A DNA stretch of 32,715 nt, taken from the NCBI GenBank assembly GCA_018672475.1, contig JABHFS010000051.1, positions 1-32,715 on the forward strand, written 5' to 3'. Below are positions 31,185 to 32,715 of the stretch, in pieces (the first letter of the stretch is position 1; the number at the start of each line of letters is the position of its first letter). The DNA comes from Gemmatimonadota bacterium (lineage in GTDB: Bacteria > Latescibacterota > UBA2968 > UBA8231). A program made the position numbers and the translations under genes. The notes below the pieces were generated by a model. It was not told where the DNA came from and did no database searches. It saw only the letters and a program-made list of their open reading frames with translations.

Positions 31185-31640
31185 ATGGCTGAAATTCGCG
31201 TCGGTATGATTATGGGCAGTAAATCCGACGAAGAGGTGATGCAGAAAGGAGCTGCGGTACTCGATGAGTTGGGTATCGGTTATGAGGTGGTTATATCTTC
31301 GGCTCACCGCAACCCCGAGCGCACAGCAAGTTGGGTTAGTGAAGCAAAAGGTCGAGGTATACAGGTGATTATCGCCGGTGCGGGTTTGGCGGCTGCTTTG
31401 CCTGGGGTGGTGGCAGCGCATACCATTCTGCCCGTTATTGGGGTGCCGATAGCATCTGGGCCTCTAAATGGGTTGGATGCGCTTTATTCCATCGTGCAAA
31501 TGCCCCCAGGCGTCCCCGTAGCTACCGTGGGTATCGACAATACTAAGAATGCCGCGATGCTGGCAGCCCAGATTATTGCCCTGTCCGACGGCGAAGTCGC
31601 CCGGACGATCGAGGTTTATCGTCAACAGTGGAACCAATAA
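31185..31640 (+). CDS. purE: 5-(carboxyamino)imidazole ribonucleotide mutase (PurE)
   Basis: A 151-residue PurE. The N-terminal phosphate-binding motif is MGSKSDEEVM (10-19), and the catalytic histidine is His41 in SSAHRNPE. GAGLAAALPGVVAAHT, GVPIASGPLNGLDALYSIVQMP and NTKNAAMLAAQI complete the family pattern, and the length is normal. It moves the carboxylate of N5-CAIR to C4 in purine synthesis. No purK is adjacent. The ATG has a GGAGAAG site. It is the first gene after the dcw hairpin and probably has its own promoter. Confidence 0.96.
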   Translation: MAEIRVGMIMGSKSDEEVMQKGAAVLDELGIGYEVVISSAHRNPERTASWVSEAKGRGIQVIIAGAGLAAALPGVVAAHTILPVIGVPIASGPLNGLDALYSIVQMPPGVPVATVGIDNTKNAAMLAAQIIALSDGEVARTIEVYRQQWNQ

Positions 31641-31678
31641 AGCCGGTTGAGCCGGTAGTTGAAAGGATTTGATTCGCA

Positions 31679-32404
31679 GTGGCCAATATAAGTCGTATCT
31701 CAAAATTGCTTTCATTGATGCTCAGGCATCGGCCCGACGAATTCGGGTTGGAGATTGATCCCTACGGTTACGCACCCTTAAACCAAGTGGTGCAAGGGGT
31801 GCACGAACGCTATGACGAAGTGGTCGAGGCGGATATCATCGCTTTGGCCGAAGACCCGCAACAGGGTCGTTTCGAATTGAATGAAAATGGCATCCGGGCC
31901 CTTTATGCCCACAGTTTCTTCGTCGACATGGACGGAGAGCCTATGGATCCGCCGCCCGAGAAACTCTATATGGGCACGACCAAAGCCGAAGCGCGGCGTT
32001 TTTCCGGTGAGGGCATCTCTCCTGGAGATCGTTATTATGTGCATCTGTCGCTTACGCGCGAGGCGGCTGAGTCGCGCAGTCACCAACGCGACGCGCCCTG
32101 CGTCGTGGAGATTCTCTCGGCCAAAGCCCATACGCAGGAGGTGCGCTTTTTTGCTCGTGGTGAGGTCGTGCTCACCGAAGAGATTCCCGCCGATTGCGTC
32201 GGCGAAATCTTCGGCGGTACCGATGAGCAGGGGGCTAGTGCCGCCCCTGTAAGGCGGGCACCTGCTACTGGGAGGAAATCCGCCGCCAATAAGGCGCCCC
32301 GCAAAGAACCGGAGCAAACAGCCAAGGAACCGGAGCAAGCAGCCAAGGAGCCGGAGCAAGCAGCCAAGAGCTTCGGTCGCAGCCCCCGTTTTTCGACCCG
32401 CTGA
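31679..32404 (+). CDS. kptA: KptA/Tpt1-like RNA 2'-phosphotransferase with a repeat-rich tail
   Basis: A 241-residue protein starting at GTG 31679 (MANISRISKLLSLMLRHRPD), with AAAGGA about 13 nt upstream. The N-terminal winged helix and C-terminal ADP-ribosyltransferase-like fold of Tpt1/KptA span about residues 1-185. The Arg-His-Arg-Arg set described for yeast Tpt1 fits Arg16, His17 (LRH), Arg73 (GIRALYAHS) and Arg137 (SHQRDAP). The common YHGT reads YMGT here (97-100), a change at a usually conserved histidine. The family moves an RNA 2'-phosphate to NAD+; its role in bacteria is unclear. Residues about 195-241 are a basic, low-complexity tail with three KEPEQxA heptads. It stands between purE and a polysaccharide gene with no evident partner. 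Confidence 0.87.
   Translation: MANISRISKLLSLMLRHRPDEFGLEIDPYGYAPLNQVVQGVHERYDEVVEADIIALAEDPQQGRFELNENGIRALYAHSFFVDMDGEPMDPPPEKLYMGTTKAEARRFSGEGISPGDRYYVHLSLTREAAESRSHQRDAPCVVEILSAKAHTQEVRFFARGEVVLTEEIPADCVGEIFGGTDEQGASAAPVRRAPATGRKSAANKAPRKEPEQTAKEPEQAAKEPEQAAKSFGRSPRFSTR
32303..32365 (+). repeat. Three tandem 21-bp repeats inside kptA
   Basis: Three units begin at 32303, 32324 and 32345 and encode KEPEQTA, KEPEQAA and KEPEQAA. They differ by one to three bases, pointing to recent slippage. The number of copies may vary between strains. Confidence 0.9.
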
Positions 32405-32443
32405 ACACTTCTGCATCCTTCTCCTGGAGCTTAGCTAGATTCC

Positions 32444-32715
32444 ATGGCCCAGTACGAAGTTACCCTAAGAGACTATTGGCGAATCTTACGTCGCCGCAAG
32501 GGGGTCGTGATTTTCACGGCCTTCCTCTTGGGTTTTTTCAGCTTTGTTCTGGCGCAGATATGGCAGCCAATACCTGAGTATACGGCTAACGCCAAGATCC
32601 AGATCGAATCAAACCAAAGCATCGCCAGTCTCACTATGGAGTCCTACGGCTATAGTGTAGGCGACCAGATCGAAACCAAGATATCCGTTATCCAGAGTTA
32701 TCCGGTGATTCGGCG
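32444..32715 (+). CDS. Wzz-type polysaccharide co-polymerase, N-terminal part (runs off window)
   Basis: Ninety codons are visible from ATG 32444 to the window end. The opening MAQYEVTLRDYWRILRRRKG followed by a TM helix (VVIFTAFLLGFFSFVLAQIW) and YTANAKIQIE is the typical start of chain-length determinant (Wzz) proteins of capsule and exopolysaccharide systems. VGDQIETKISVIQSYPVIR fits the early periplasmic part. It may be the inner-membrane partner of the Wza-like protein encoded at 8653, though 22 kb away. Whether a tyrosine-kinase (Wzc) domain follows cannot be seen. Confidence 0.85.
   Translation, partial: MAQYEVTLRDYWRILRRRKGVVIFTAFLLGFFSFVLAQIWQPIPEYTANAKIQIESNQSIASLTMESYGYSVGDQIETKISVIQSYPVIR

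Noticed and set aside
31778..32416. A 212-residue minus-strand frame over kptA, starting with a leucine-rich repeat-like segment
   Set aside because: The apparent LLRLLGCLLRFLGC repeats are only the antisense of the 21-bp tandem repeats; kptA has the family motifs.
1..32715. CRISPR array, rRNA genes, intact insertion sequence
   Set aside because: No regularly spaced repeat-spacer set, no rRNA signature and no transposase were found by reading both strands.

Overview
The window is bacterial chromosome from an uncultured-type Gram-negative, with mostly GC-moderate, densely packed genes. Several traits fit the Latescibacterota/FCB-like neighbourhood: a secreted protein ending in a FlgD-like 'NFPNPFN' C-terminal module, Wza-type polysaccharide export, a MurE with the DNPR motif (meso-diaminopimelate peptidoglycan), and a dcw cluster that opens with mraZ. 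The phylum call is inference; no rRNA or ribosomal protein gene is present to fix it.

Layout. 1-972 is the edge of a probable integrative element: the 5' part of a tyrosine-recombinase-like gene runs off the left end, preceded by a paired direct repeat, next to the 3' end of tRNA-Ala(UGC). A small membrane protein gene lies just upstream of the tRNA. 1288-4612 holds a thiolase, a short SSB lacking the usual acidic tip, and an adenine methyltransferase fused to an HsdS-like target-recognition domain. 4689-10823 is a tightly overlapping series: a YyaL/DUF255 thioredoxin-fold protein, a cyclic-nucleotide-binding-fold protein, a PqqD-like protein, an NTP_transf_5 nucleotidyltransferase, a Wza-like lipoprotein and cysteine synthase. 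10809-13920 (minus strand) encodes a chimeric secreted matrixin-type metalloprotease and a small secreted companion.

14167-17529 is an iron-sulfur/sulfur-transfer operon led by a Cys-rich MerR-family regulator with its own operator-promoter, followed by an IscA-type carrier, an IscS-type cysteine desulfurase and an N-terminal-rhodanese/E1 (MoeB-like) fusion, closed by a clear terminator. trmB follows.

18281-31063 is a complete-looking division and cell wall operon: tandem palindromes, a near-consensus sigma70 promoter, MraZ boxes, then mraZ-rsmH-ftsL-ftsI-murE-murF-ftsW-murC-ftsQ-ftsA-ftsZ, mostly overlapping by 1-4 nt. mraY, murD, murG, murB and ddl are absent from it. The murF-ftsW junction, where mraY and murD normally sit, carries two perfect inverted repeats. 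The window ends with purE, a KptA-like RNA 2'-phosphotransferase with a heptad-repeat tail, and the start of a Wzz-type polysaccharide co-polymerase.

The best candidates for something new are the MerR-Cys-cluster control of Fe-S genes, the PqqD/nucleotidyltransferase/CNB set wired to polysaccharide export, the solitary methyltransferase-TRD fusion, and the unexplained palindromes in front of and inside the dcw operon. No CRISPR array, rRNA or intact insertion sequence was seen.
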